DNA of 64,000 bases. Origin: Eurosta solidaginis (taxonomy: Eukaryota; Arthropoda; Insecta; Diptera; Tephritidae). Under the pieces are notes generated by a model. That model was not told the DNA's origin. It saw nothing but the letters and a program-made list of their open reading frames with translations, and did not search any database. The translations under genes were made by a program, and so were the position numbers. Below, in pieces: positions 12,333 through 22,947 of the stretch. Location: NCBI RefSeq assembly GCF_040869045.1, contig NC_090321.1, positions 179,647,596 through 179,711,595 on the forward strand, written 5' to 3'. The stretch's first letter is position 1, and each line of letters opens with the position of its first letter.

Positions 12333-12541
12333 TCGAATTGTCAACCTCGCCTATCCGTGGCGAATCCTGTTTCATTAACAGCTGAGGCTCTGGCGACCCC
12401 GAACTCCTCATGGATCTAGGGGGTGAGAGGGCGGATGGTACCGGAACGTACCGGATCTGCATCCGGCAAAGGACCATCAACATCGATAACGCCCCCAAGG
12501 CCTTCGGGGAGTGTCCTTATCGCTACAACAACAACAACAAC
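12333..12541 (+). mobile_element. (CAA)n-tailed retroposon, copy 2 (shortened)
   Basis: Matches copy 1 but lacks about 75 bp between the G-rich block and the ACCGGAACGTACCGG block. It ends in ACAACAACAACAACA. It abuts copy 3, giving a head-to-tail pair. Confidence 0.65.
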
Positions 12542-12878
12542 ATACGAGGCACATACTCGGGATTCAAGGGGTTGTGTAGCGCAATATATAGCTTCTCCAA
12601 CCCAATTGTCAACCTCACCTTCGAGCGGCGAATCCCGTTTCACTAATAGACGAGGCTCTGGCGACCCCAAGCTCCTCATGGAACTTGGGGGTGGGGAGGG
12701 AGGGATGGCCTGAAGGTTTAATGTGGCCATATAAATCGTTCCCGAGATGGTCGGGCCAGCACCTTAATGGTGCTGTGTTACCGGAGCGTATCGGATCTGT
12801 ATCCGACAAAGGACCATCACATCGATAACACTCCCCAAAACCTTCGGGGAGTAACTAATCGCTACAACAACAACAACA
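12542..12878 (+). mobile_element. (CAA)n-tailed retroposon, copy 3
   Basis: Longer copy of the same family, from GGCACATACTCGGGATTC to ACAACAACAACAG. It contains the region missing in copy 2, including GTTCCCGAGATGGTCGGG. The short open frames on both strands here are family sequence and not host genes. Confidence 0.65.
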
Positions 12879-13199
12879 GGCACATACTCAGATTAAGAAG
12901 TCTATGGTACAAGCTTCAAGGATTTCGCCCTCCTTAGCTAACTCCTCTGCTCTTTTATTGCCATTGAAAAGGCTGGCGATTTTGTTAGCTTAAAAATATT
13001 CCTCACCTGCCCATATTTGCCCATCCTCAGGGTTTCTTGGATTTACCGAAGTTTCCCATAAACAAATGCCTGTAATTTGGTGCAGAATAACTGTATATTT
13101 CAATGTTATTGGCCCAACGTTTGGTATACAGTCTTAGCTTCTATTTAATATGGCTTTCATGGTTAAACCCATAACCTACGGGCGCAGGTTTTTTATTAT
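12879..13199. other. Non-coding spacer
   Basis: Nothing recognisable. It ends in the T-run that precedes the Helitron-like element. Confidence 0.5.
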
Positions 13200-15592
13200 T
13201 TGAGCAGAGCTCACAGAGTATATTAAGTTTGATTGGATAACGGTTGGTTGTACATATATAAAGGAATCGAGATAGATATAGACTTCCATATATCAAAATA
13301 ATCAGGATCGAAAAAAAATTTGATTGAGCCATGTCCGTCCGTTAACACGATAACTTGAGTAAATTTTGAGGTATCTTGATGAAATTTGGTATGTAGGTTC
13401 CTGAGTACTCATCTCAGATCGCTATTTAAAATGAACGATATCGGACTATAACCACGCCCACTTTTTCGATATCGAAAATTTCGAAAAACCGAAAAAGTTC
13501 GATAATTCATTACAAAAGACCGATGCAGCGACGAAACTTGGTAGATGAGTTGAACTTATGACGCAGAATAGAAAATTACTAAAATTTTGGACAATGGGCG
13601 TGGCACCGCCCACTTTTAAAAGAAGGTAATTTAAAATTTTTGCAAGCTGTAATTTGATAGTCGTTGAAGATATCATTATGAAATTTGGCAGGAACGTTAC
13701 TCCTATTACTATATGTACGCTTAATAAAAATTAGCAAAATCGGAGAAGGACCACGCCCACTTTTAAAAAAAAAATTTTTTTTAAGTAAAATTTTAACAAA
13801 AAATTTAATATCTTTACAGTATATAAGTAAATTATGTCAACATTCAACTCCAGTAATGATATGGTGCAACAAAATACAAAAATAAAAGAAAATTTCAAAA
13901 TGGGCGTGGCTCCGCCCTTTTTCATTTAATTTGTCTAGGATACTTTTAACGCCATAAGTCGAACAAAAATGAACCAATTTGGTAGGGGCATATATTTTAT
14001 GACGTTAACTGTTTTCTGTGAAAATGGGCGAAATCGGTTGATGCCACGCCCAGTTTTTATACACAGTCGTCCGTCTGTCCTTCCGCATGGCCGTTAACCC
14101 GATAACTTGAGCAAAAATCGACATATCTTTAATGAACTTAGTTCACGTGCTTACTTGAACTCACTTTATCTTGGTATGAAAAATGAACGAAATCCGACTA
14201 TGACCACGCCCACTTTTTCGATATCGAAAATTACGAAAAATGAAAAAATGCCATAATTCTATACCAAATACGAAAAAAGGGATGAAACATGGTAAGGTAA
14301 TTGGATTGTTTTATTGACGCGAAATATAACTTTAGAAAAAACTTAATAAAATGGTTGTGACACCTACCATATTAAGTAGAAGAAAATGAAAAAGTTCATT
14401 AACACCTTTCATTTGATACCCATATCGTACAAACGCATTCTAGAGTCACCCCTGGTCCACCTTTATGGCGATATCTCGAAAAGGCGACCACCTATACAAC
14501 AACCACCACTCCCTTTTAAAACCCTCATTAATACCTTTAATTTGATACCCATATCGTACAAACACATTCTAGAGTCACCCCTGGTCCACCTTTATGGCGA
14601 TATTTCGAAACCGCGTCCACTTATAGAACTAAGGCCCACTCCCTTTTAAAATACTCATTAACACCTTTCGTTTGATGCCCATATTGTGCAAACAAATTCT
14701 AGGGTCACCCCTGGTCCACCTTTATGGCGATATCTCGAAACGGCGTCCACCTATGGAACTAAGGATTACTCCCTTTTAAAATGCTCATTAACACCTTTCT
14801 TTTGATACCCATATTGTACAAACAAATTATAGGGTCACCCCTGGTCCACCTTTATGGCGATATCTCGAAACGGTGTCCACCTATGGAACTAAGGATTACT
14901 CCCTTTTAAAATACTCATTAACACCTTTCATTTGATACCCATATCGTACAAACGCATTCTAGAGTCACCCCTGGTCCACCTTTATGGCGTATTTCGAAAC
15001 GGCATCCACCTATAGAACTAAGGCCCACTCCCTTTTAAAATACTCATTAACACCATTCGTTTGATGCCCATATTGTACAAACAAATTCTAGGGTCGCCCC
15101 TGGTCCACCTTTGTGGCGATATCTCGAAACGGCGTCCACCTATGGAACTAAGGATTACTCCCTTTTAAAATACTCATTAACACCTTTCATTTGATACCCA
15201 TATCGTACAAATGCATTATAGTCGCCCCTGGTCCACCTTTATGGCGATATCTCGAAAAGGCGACCACCTATACAACAACCAAACTCCCTTTTAAAACCCT
15301 CATTAATACCTTTAATTTGATACCCATATCGTACAAACGCATTCTAGAGTCAACCCTGATCCACCTTTATGGCTATATCCCTAAATGGCGTCCACCTATA
15401 GAACTATGGCCCACTCCCTCATAAAATACTCTTTAATGCCTTTCATTTGATACACATGTCATACAAGCACATTCCAGGGTTTCCCTCGGTTCATTTTCCT
15501 ACATGGTTATTTTCCCTTATGCTGTCACCATACCCCTCAACAGAGTATGTAATGTTCGGTTACACCCGAACTTAACCTTCCTTACTTGTTTT
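13200..15592 (+). mobile_element. Helitron-like (DINE/HINE-type) element, subfamily B, copy 1
   Basis: The 5' part starts TGAGCAGAGCTCACAGAG. GTCY-rich segments are at 13333 and 14068, and each is followed by GTTAACNCGATAACTTGAG and later CCACGCCCACTTTTTCGA, so the left half looks like an old tandem duplication of one module. Nine central tandem units follow. The 3' end has GTTCGGTTACACCCGAAC (6-bp stem, 15554-15571), then CTTAACCTTCCTTACTTG and a T-run. These traits match Helentron-associated interspersed elements by family knowledge. No transposase or helicase coding was seen. Confidence 0.65.
14386..15510 (+). repeat. Nine ~130-bp central tandem repeats of the Helitron-like element
   Basis: The word TTTGATAC (or variant) recurs at about 14412, 14541, 14671, 14801, 14931, 15060, 15190, 15316 and 15446, a period of 126-130 bp. 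Each unit also has TCACCCCTGGTCCACC, TTTATGGCGATATCTCGAAA and CCCACTCCCTTTTAAAA. The same repeats occur at 37310-38220 (reverse strand), 49800-49988 and 54591-55670. Short open frames across them are incidental. Confidence 0.9.
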
Positions 15593-16535
15593 TTGTTATT
15601 TTTAAAGTGGAAGAAAATCTACCTCTAAACCTGTTTTGTTTTAATTTTAATTCTCAATGCAGCCATGACTGGCAAAGACTTCTCAGGGTCAAATGATGCT
15701 AAAACAGGTTGCAGGAAATCTAAGTTCCTGTAGTGATAATATTGGCCAGCCGTTGTGCAAAAAATGCTCCTCTCGTTTGCCGAATTCGGTGGGCTATGAA
15801 ACTCGTCACTTCTGGTACTAGCCCAAATGCTTGTGAAACAATTTTTTTAAGCCTGGAACATCGGGTCTGAGAATTTCGTTAACCGCTTACGTCAAACATT
15901 CCATATTCTAGTATCCTTAATTCGGAGTGGTAATATTGGCTTGATCGATCTTAGCAGTTCCGACATGCTCTGCTTTCCCTTAACTGTATACATACCACGG
16001 CAGCAGAAGCCAGGACATAAATCATCAAACCGCTTCCATTCGCTGAGATGCCAACAAGCTGACAAGACGAGGGCGTTTTTCAATTTTTGAAATTTCTGCG
16101 TGAACTATGATATTTATATGCAATTTTTATTGATGATTTATCCAACCAGCTATTCCAACAATAGATTTAAAAATTTCTAAATTAATACTCAACTTTTAAT
16201 ACCTTTTTGAAACTATAGTTTTTCATGTTTCTGTAGTATAGCTAAATCACCCATATGTAGCTTGAATTTGATGCAACGTTTGTAAATATGTAAGTAGTTA
16301 CTTAGAACCGCACACATTTACCTAATATGATTTAAACGAGAAATTAAAATTTGTCCTCATTAATTATGTTTTCGCTTTTTCCACACTATTTTTCGTATTT
16401 ATTTCCATTTGCTTTTCTTTTCTTGGTTTTTCAATTGACTTTTCATTTCCCTAACTTCATTTTATGCTTTTGACTTCTTTTCGCTGTTCTTTTTTGGTTT
16501 GTTTTTAGCAATTTTCTTCCAAATTTATTTTTCAG
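15593..16535. other. Non-coding, probably GPCR intron
   Basis: No exon for TM1-TM3 was seen. The end is a pyrimidine-rich tract closing in TTTATTTTTCAG at 16524-16535, a good splice acceptor for the exon that follows. Confidence 0.5.
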
Positions 16536-16724
16536 GCATCCCCATGGACGATTTGCGGCCTTCCTTTTGTCACATTGCAAGGAAGCAATTATTTTCTCTT
16601 TCATTGTTTCGCCGATTGTCTGTTTTCCAACATTATTTGTATTCCAAGTGCGCGAGAGTTACGTTGAGGATAGCGCAGTGCCATTGTATCATGTCTATGC
16701 GGACAAGGACACGCAACTGTACAG
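16536..16724 (+). CDS. Neuropeptide GPCR (myosuppressin/FMRFamide-receptor-like), exon with TM4 and ECL2
   Basis: A 189-nt exon, open in the frame starting at 16537, bounded by a CAG acceptor (ends 16535) and a GTGAGT donor (16725). It reads HPHGRFAAFLL, then a hydrophobic TM4-like segment (AIIFSFIVSPIVCFPTLFVF) and a polar extracellular loop (VRESYVEDSAVPLYHVYADK). It ends in phase 2 (AG). Joined across the intron to 27407 this completes an Arg codon and leads directly into TM5, which is strong support although the exons lie 10.7 kb apart. The leading HP fits the position after the DRY-type loop of receptors in this family. The longer overlapping frame beginning before 16536 is not used. Upstream exons (TM1-TM3) were not found. 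Confidence 0.75.
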
Positions 16725-16929
16725 GTGAGTACACGAATTAGTGCTAGCAGTTGTTGGTGTGAGTATGCGAAGTTTGATGTGTTGTTGAGTGAGAAAACGT
16801 TGGGGTAAAATTCTAGTGAATTCTATGTAATTTATTCGTTATTTCCTATTAGAAAAGCAGTACCAAAAGCAATCCAATATTCAACGCAATCTCGTTAGTC
16901 AATTACCCTGCAGTCAAAAGCCAAAGTAG

Positions 16930-17095
16930 TTAGTAAACATTCTAGTTCATTGACTAGAATTTTGTGGGGCTATTCATACTAGTTGGTGTTTGAATAGTTC
17001 ACTGACTAGAATTTTTCGTGGTTATTCATACTAGTCAATTTTTGAATAGTTTATTTGCTAAACTTTTGTGGCGTTATTATACTAGTAAGCATTTC
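16930..17095. repeat. Three ~62-bp tandem units
   Basis: The phrase TTGACTAGAATTTTGTGG, then CTATTCATACTAGT and TTTGAATAGTT, recurs at about 16952, 17001 and 17050 with decay. Each unit contains the palindromic word ACTAGT. Confidence 0.6.
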
Positions 17096-17159
17096 ATTTG
17101 GATTTTGTTTGTCGAACTCGATTAAATGCGACAATGCAATTTGCAATACATACAGTACA

Positions 17160-17527
17160 CAAGGCTAGATTTCGTACAAATCAAAGGGCACATAAACACA
17201 AACACGCCCACATACCACCTCACCGTTACTTCTGCAGATTAAAGGAGGCATTAAAAGGGACAAGCCTTTTAAATCGATAGGCCCAAACGAAAACACCTTG
17301 GGCATAAGGGCATCAGCTACCTAACGCATGTTTTGTACTTGCCATTTAATCCTTTGCCGATGCCACTCATTTAAAGATAAGATAGCCAGCCATCAGAATG
17401 GTACCAGATATATTGCCGACTGACCCAACCATAACTTCAAATAAGCACTTGACCTGTCAAAAGATTTTGACACAATCAACTACCGTGCACTACTCCAAGA
17501 GGAATTAGGAAACATCTCTAGCACTAT
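17160..17527 (+). pseudogene. Relic of LOA/Jockey-like LINE reverse transcriptase
   Basis: In broken frames this plus-strand stretch still reads GHKGISYLTHVLYLPF, aligned with the RT block GKEGVKYLAHVFNLSL of the LINE at 5-9 kb. Further on it reads LDLSKDFDTINYRALLQEEL, the RT motif A (catalytic Asp region). It ends where the Gypsy element begins, so the LTR element inserted into this older relic. Confidence 0.55.
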
Positions 17528-17705
17528 TAATAAAATAGTAAAATTATAAAACTAATTGGTTTTAATTTAAAATTCGTTCATCAAGTTTTACAATTAATTC
17601 GAAACTGAAAAAATTATATCAAATATTTCAAAGCTTGCTTATTTTTCTTTAAGAAGAGCTCTAGATCGATTTACAGTAGATCAGTTTACAGTTGATTTGT
17701 TTACA
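17528..17705 (-). repeat. Gypsy 3' LTR
   Basis: On the minus strand it begins TGTAAACAAATCAACTG and ends in TTATTA. Near the start the word CTGTAAA recurs two or three times at ~15-bp spacing. Near-identical to 22766-22943. Confidence 0.92.
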
Positions 17706-17817
17706 GTCGGCCTTTCCTGATTAATTGATACGACTTCGTATCAGTTTACATCTTCACCTACGGATTCATCTTCTGCACAACATATTTCATCGATTTCTGT
17801 TGGTTCACAGTAACGCT

Positions 17818-18241
17818 TTAATTTATCTGAAGCATTATATATCGGTCCCGATCGAGCACTTTACCAATTTCAAAGGGGCCTTTATAACGTGGTTCAAGCT
17901 TTCGTGAAAAACCTGTACATGGCGGTGCGTTCTCTGCTAGAACTAAATCACCTTCTTTATATACATGTGGTATTCGATGATGGCTGTCAAATCGTTGTTT
18001 TGCTTTTAAACGTTTTTCATTGATTCGCATAGCAGCCTCTTTTCGAACTTGTTCTATATCACAATTTATTTGATTATCATCATTGAGAGCAAGAATAAGC
18101 TTATTTTTCAAAATATCTCTGGGTGTAAAATTGAAAAGTAATTCGTGTGGCGTTTTATTAGTAGTTCCGTTTCACATGGTATTGATAGACCATTGAATTT
18201 TGCTTAATTCATTATCCCATTTATCGTCTGCAGTCGTAGAT
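17818..18241 (-). pseudogene. Gypsy integrase C-terminal region
   Basis: Beyond the MITE the integrase resumes. A TGA at 18172-18174 interrupts it in frame; the rest reads TPHELLFNFTPRDIL, then KEAAMRINEKRLKAKQRFD and VYKEGDLVLAENAPP, KLEPRYKGPFEIGKVLDRDRY, the C-terminal strand-rich domain of Gypsy integrases. The frame stops at 17818; codons in another frame run on toward the 3' LTR (to about 17750), so a further indel is possible. Confidence 0.82.
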
Positions 18242-18250
18242 GGTAAAAGC

Positions 18251-18841
18251 CAGGCATGCTTAACCAACGAACCGATATCATTTCGTTACGATAATTAACG
18301 TTAATAAACGAAACAAAGTCATTTCGTTTCGTTTATTAACGTTAAGAACGTCAAATTAACGAAATGATTTCGTTTCGTTTTCTGCCATATCAAAACGAAA
18401 TCAAATCGTTTATGTTGATTATTAATTTCAAACTATGCTGGCAAAGCTGATTGATGGCGAAGTCATTAAAGGTGAAAGCATTAGCCAAACTGATTACAAC
18501 TTTTCTCATGAATTTTGACAGTACGAACATTTCGCAAAGTATTTTTGACATTACCACCAACGAATTACACAAACAAATTACATGGAGTTTGTGTGTGTAT
18601 GTCCGCTCGCTGTTGACACCTTACAGCTTCACCATGGCTATAGCATTGCCAGCACAATTCAAACATAAAGTATCACGTTTTTGTTAACGTTTTTAACGTT
18701 AACGAAAGCTTTTCGTTTCGGTTAAAAACGAGATACAATTTATCTTGATAGTTTCTTTATCGATAATATTTCGAAGTGTTTCAACGGAAACTGTGGAAAT
18801 TTTTTGATAACCGATTAGCTTAACGTTAAGGTGCACCCCTG
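18251..18841. mobile_element. hAT-type MITE inside Gypsy integrase, TSD GTAAAAGC
   Basis: A 591-bp insertion flanked by GTAAAAGC at 18243-18250 and 18842-18849, the 8-bp duplication expected of hAT. Termini are CAGGCATGCTTAACC at the left and GGTGCACCCCTG at the right, imperfect inverted repeats starting CAGG. Inside are inverted AACGTTAA / AACGAAATGATTTCGTT blocks near each end that can fold. No transposase coding, so it is non-autonomous. Confidence 0.88.
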
Positions 18842-20660
18842 GTAAAAGCATTGACAGAACCGTTCGATTTGTACGCTCTGCATGAGCATTCTCACGAGGA
18901 GTTTGCACTGCATTTAAAATATGCTTAATAACATTTTCCTGACAATACTGTTGAAATTTTTTGGATGTGAACGCTGGTCCGCGATCAGTTACAATTCGTT
19001 CTGGTATTCCAACATAACTGCTGATTTCTTTCAACAGCTCAACAACATGCTTCGTTACGGTATCCTTTACTGCTCTGAGAATCGTGAATTTGGTAAACGA
19101 ATCAACTGCAACGGGAACATAATCATTACGCTTAGATGACTTTGGAAATGGACCTAAATGATCTAAATGAATCGTTTTAAATGGTATTGGTTCCATATCA
19201 CTGAAATGATATTGACCTTCTTTCATACCACCCATTTTGTTGTTGTACGCGCATTCAATGCAGGCTGCTATATACTTCTTAATATAATTTCGCATTCTTG
19301 AAAACCAAAAGTTCCTTCGAAGCTTCTCGTAAATTTTGTCAACGCCCAGATGACCAGATTTCACATGACAGTCATGAACTATCTGCCATTTTAACGATTT
19401 TGGCACAACCCAAAGACGTTGATTATTTCCCATACGATACAACCGTCCATTTGCGAAACAATAATCAACTTTAATTTGCTTATCGTTTTCGTGAACTTTT
19501 TTAACAATTTCTTTAATGTTGTCATCTTGAAGTTGCATACTAAAAACCCAGTCGTCTTCTTCAATCTCCACCTCATCTATTTTTAGTGAAGCAGTTTCGA
19601 TGTCATTAGGCGGTTCATCTGGATTTCGACTGATTGCATCAACATGTAACATACCCTGTCCTGATCGATGTTCTACTTCTATTTCAAAATCTTGTATACG
19701 TAACCACCATCGAGCGATTCGAGGAATTAATTCCTTTTTTTGCATGGCAGTTTTTATTGCACTACAATCAGTAGAAACTTTGACGTTTTCGCCAGACACA
19801 TAATAACGAAATCTTTCAAGACTTTCAACCACAGCTAACGTTTCCAACTCAAAACTATGGTATTTACATTCTTCTGTTGTTGTAGATCGAGAATAATAAG
19901 CAACAGCCTTCCAATCGTCTACTTCTCTCTGTGAAAGTACACCCGCCAAACCTATTGAACTTGCATCGGTGTGAATTTGATGTTCTGCATTTGTTCGATA
20001 TGCAGCTACTACTGGTTTATTAACCAAGGCAGATTTCAATTTATTGAATGAATCTATTTGCGCTTCCTTCCACTCGAAAATTTCATCTTTACGTAATAGC
20101 ATTCGTAAAGGTTCGGAAATAACAGCGTAACATAGTACAAATTTTCGAAAATAGCCTGATAAGCCTAAAAAATGTCGAAATTCAGTTAAATTTCGTGGCT
20201 CAGGAAAGTTTTGAACAGCAGCTGTCTTTACGCTTCCTGGACAGATTCCATTTGGTGTCAACTCATGACCAAGGAACTGTATCGATTCTTTTAAAAATTC
20301 ACATTTTTTTGGATTAAGTGTTACATTCAAATTACGAAGTATTTGAAAAATTCGCTCAAGTTTCTCAAACATTTCAACAACTGAATTGCTTCCGATGAGT
20401 ATATCATCCATATAATGCAACATATCACCCTTTTGCATTTGTTCTTGAATTCGTGCCATTAAACGTTGAAAGACGGTTGGCGCATTCTTTAACCCAAATG
20501 GCATTCGCTTGAATTCATACAGGCCTTCTGTCGTAATAAAAGCTGTATATTTCCGACTATTGGATTCGATTGGAATTTGATAGTACCCGCTATTTAAATC
20601 GAGTACGGAGAAATATTTATACTGCATGGCTTCATGCAGTCGTTCCTCTATATTTGGCAT
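18842..20660 (-). pseudogene. Gypsy reverse transcriptase, RNase H and integrase
   Basis: Continues in frame after the TAA. RT: FSVLDLNSGYYQIP (motif A), FGLKNAPTVFQRLM (motif B) and LHYMDDILIG with YMDD at residues 83-86. RNase H: HQIHTDASSIGLAGVL, HSFELETLAVVESLERFRYY. Integrase: HHCC zinc finger (HVKSGHLGVDKIYEKL ... CIEC), then HLDHLGPF, VTDRGPAF and ENAHAERTNR for the three catalytic acidic residues. At 18842 the frame meets the hAT-type MITE; the ~46 codons that stay open beyond it are MITE sequence and not integrase. Confidence 0.92.
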
Positions 20661-20669
20661 TGGATATAC

Positions 20670-21596
20670 TTATTTTTTTGTATGTTGATTTAATCGCCTG
20701 TAATCCACGCACATACGATCAGTTCCATCTTTTTTCTTTACCATTATTACAGGGCTAGCAAATTCAGACTGAGATTCACAAGTAATATCATTATCTAACA
20801 AATCTTTTATCATATTCGAAACCAAAATTGTTTTTGGTTCGGGAACTCTATATGGACGTTGACAGATGGGCTCAACACGATCGACCTCAATTTTCATTTC
20901 AATGAGACTAGTTTTACCAATTTCACTTAAATTTTCAGCAAAAACATCTCGGTACTCTGCTAAAAGCTTCGTTTGTTGCAATTTTCTGTTATCGTACGTT
21001 GTGTTATTTTCCGATTTTATTTTATAAATTTTAGAATTATGATTAAAATTCAACTTACCGTTATTAATAATTACAATAAATTCATTTATGAAAATTTCGT
21101 GCCCTAAAAGCACATCAGTTGACAAAAAGTCATCTTGAACGACATACATGTCAAGTTGCAAATTTACTGTATCAACTTGCATACTAACGTTAATTTTATT
21201 TTTAGATATTTTCGTACCACCACATATACCTTTCATTTTCATTATACAGGGCATAATTTTACAATTTATTTTTTTGGCTATCGACTCACGTACCATGTGA
21301 CAATCACTGCCACTATCAATCAATGCAATTAATCGTTCACCATTAATGTATATTTCTTTTTCAAACATTTTACTAGTTTCGCATGCTCTCACATTCACGT
21401 TTTTACCACAATTTACAGGATCATTACGCGGATGCACTCTTTGACAGTCTTTGCATCGTGGACGATTTTGAGGTTTGGGGCAATTACTAAACAAATGTCC
21501 CTTTTCGGAACAATTATAACAAGTTAACTTTTCACTGGATTTTTCAAATTTTTCATTAGGAGCTGTTTTTTTCTGATTTTTTCGATGTATTGTCAT
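20670..21596 (-). pseudogene. Gypsy zinc knuckle, protease and start of RT
   Basis: 309 codons. Residues 26-39 form a CCHC knuckle (CYNCSEKGHLFSNC), with a second Cys/His cluster at 48-63. Residues 90-100 hold the aspartic protease active site (ALIDSGSDCHMV), and a later VLLGHEIF fits the protease flap/ILG region. The RT start has PVIMVKKKDGTDRMCVDYRRLN. A TAA at 20670-20672 ends the frame, but the RT continues in the same frame on the far side, so this is a point nonsense codon. Confidence 0.88.
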
Positions 21597-21918
21597 ATGT
21601 ATTACGCGACGTTGAAGGCAAATTTTTTAAATATTCGTCAAGAGTTTCACGCATCTCTTTCATTGTATTAAATTTCAAAACCGCGATTGCAGATTGTAAA
21701 TCACGATATTTTAAACCTTCACGAGTATATTTTATAATTGCTGATTCACTTAATCCGTACCGTTTACCCGTTGCGCTCATACGAAAGCAATATTCAATAA
21801 CTTTTTCACCTTGTTTTCGTGTCGTACTACTCATAATATAGTTTATATCAGCCTCGTCCATCTTCGTACCGAATTCTTCAATTAATGCATTTGAAAAATC
21901 ACGCCACGTTGCAAACAC
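21556..21918 (-). pseudogene. Gypsy gag, C-terminal part
   Basis: 120 codons starting FATWRDFSNALIEEFG, the typical retrotransposon gag block, with KQGEKVIEYCFRMS and YTREGLKYRDLQ further on. It ends at 21556, overlapping the pol frame (from 21596) by about 40 nt. That overlap could be a natural gag-pol frameshift site or damage; one copy cannot decide. Confidence 0.8.
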
Positions 21919-22486
21919 TTTGTTGACCGTCTAACCATAAACGTGCTACACCCTTCATTCGATTATATACAGCCAACAGTACGCACTTTTCTTCCCAAAC
22001 ATACGCATTCATAGCACTATTAACACGCTCAATAAATTGTTCGGCAGTTAACGCAAGATAATTAGTAGGATCAAAATCAGGAATAGTTTCTGCGATTTCT
22101 TTCACTGAATACCTATTATGAACACTTGTCATACTAGACATCTCATTCACATTTCCAACCACTGGAATGCTAATCACCGACCTTGGCTGAGACACAGATG
22201 TCGCATTCATTTGCGTGAGAGCATTTACCACACCCGATAACATTTCTTTTAATTCATTAATTTGTTCTTGAAGATAACCATTTTGACTCTGTGTCGTTTC
22301 GAGCTCTTCGTCTACTATATTTTGACTACACATTTCAATCTCATCCGATCTTAACACTTCCGACAATCGCAATATTAATTCGGTTTTCGTACCGGTAGTA
22401 TTCAAGTTCTTTTCACTAAGAAAATCTTTCAACTGTTGCACCGTTAATGATGCAATTTTAACCAACATCTTCTCTTTTATTATCAT
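21899..22486 (-). pseudogene. Gypsy gag, N-terminal part with SAP-like motif
   Basis: 195 codons from an ATG about 280 bp inside the 5' LTR. Residues ~12-45 (LTVQQLKDFLSEKNL, GTKTELILRLSEVL) fit a SAP-type helix-extension-helix motif. A predicted coiled segment follows and then the gag core up to ARLWLDGQQSV. The frame then runs out at 21899, while the continuing gag sequence is in another frame from 21918. This implies a single-base loss in this copy, near 21910-21920. Confidence 0.8.
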
Positions 22487-22765
22487 ATATTTAACATTGA
22501 TTAATTTTCGTTAACAACTATACAACCAACGTATGATCATATAAATTGCCCTTGCTCACTCTTTACATTCGAATGATACCATTTTTGAGTTTCACAAAAT
22601 CGCAATATTTATAGCTGATGTCCCAGAGATACGAGGTTCGGATGCAAATTAGGTATACATATTGCACAGAGGCAAATTTCACAAAATTAAATTGCAAATC
22701 GATTAAAAACACATTTATTTTCGTTTATGTTTATTTCACGACGCGAATTCGTCTCACTTCTGAAC

Positions 22766-22943
22766 TAATAAAATAGTAAAATTATAAAACTAATTGGTTT
22801 TAATTTAAAATTCGTTCATCAAGTTTTACAATTAATTCGAAACTGAAAAAATTATATCAAATATTTCCAAGCTTGCTTATTTTTCTTTGCCAAGAGCTCT
22901 AGATCGATTTACAGTAGATCAGTTTACAGTTGATTTGTTTACA
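22766..22943 (-). repeat. Gypsy 5' LTR
   Basis: Equal in length to the 3' LTR, with only a few mismatches (for example around 22864 and 22890). That implies insertion long after the surrounding relics decayed, although later damage is visible inside. A primer-binding site should lie just below 22766; I could not assign the tRNA. Confidence 0.92.
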
Positions 22944-22947
22944 CTAT

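Larger units (their letters stand above)
17528..22943 (-). mobile_element. Gypsy-superfamily LTR retrotransposon (defective), TSD CTAT
   Basis: Two 178-bp LTRs (17528-17705 and 22766-22943) differ at only a few positions. They are flanked by CTAT at 17524-17527 and 22944-22947, a 4-bp target duplication typical of Gypsy. The internal order on the minus strand is gag, zinc knuckle, protease, RT, RNase H, integrase. No env-like frame was found. The pol layout and the SAP-like motif in gag suggest the mdg3/Micropia side of Gypsy, at low certainty. It is broken by a gag frameshift, two nonsense codons and a hAT-type insertion. Confidence 0.93.

Noticed and set aside
12423..12713. 96- and 104-codon frames on both strands as genes
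   Set aside because: They fall inside the (CAA)n-tailed retroposon copies and are disrupted in the sister copy at 10668.
14386..15424. Short frames reading IPISYKHILESPLVHLYGD as a repeat protein
   Set aside because: They recur only because the ~130-bp units of the Helitron-like element repeat, and they shift frame between units.
18699..18841. Extended C-terminus of the integrase frame
   Set aside because: The codons after 18842 belong to the hAT-type MITE, as shown by the 8-bp duplication; real integrase resumes at 18250.
17528..22943. Endogenous retrovirus with envelope gene
   Set aside because: No env-like frame lies between integrase and the 3' LTR; the element is an env-less Gypsy-type retrotransposon.
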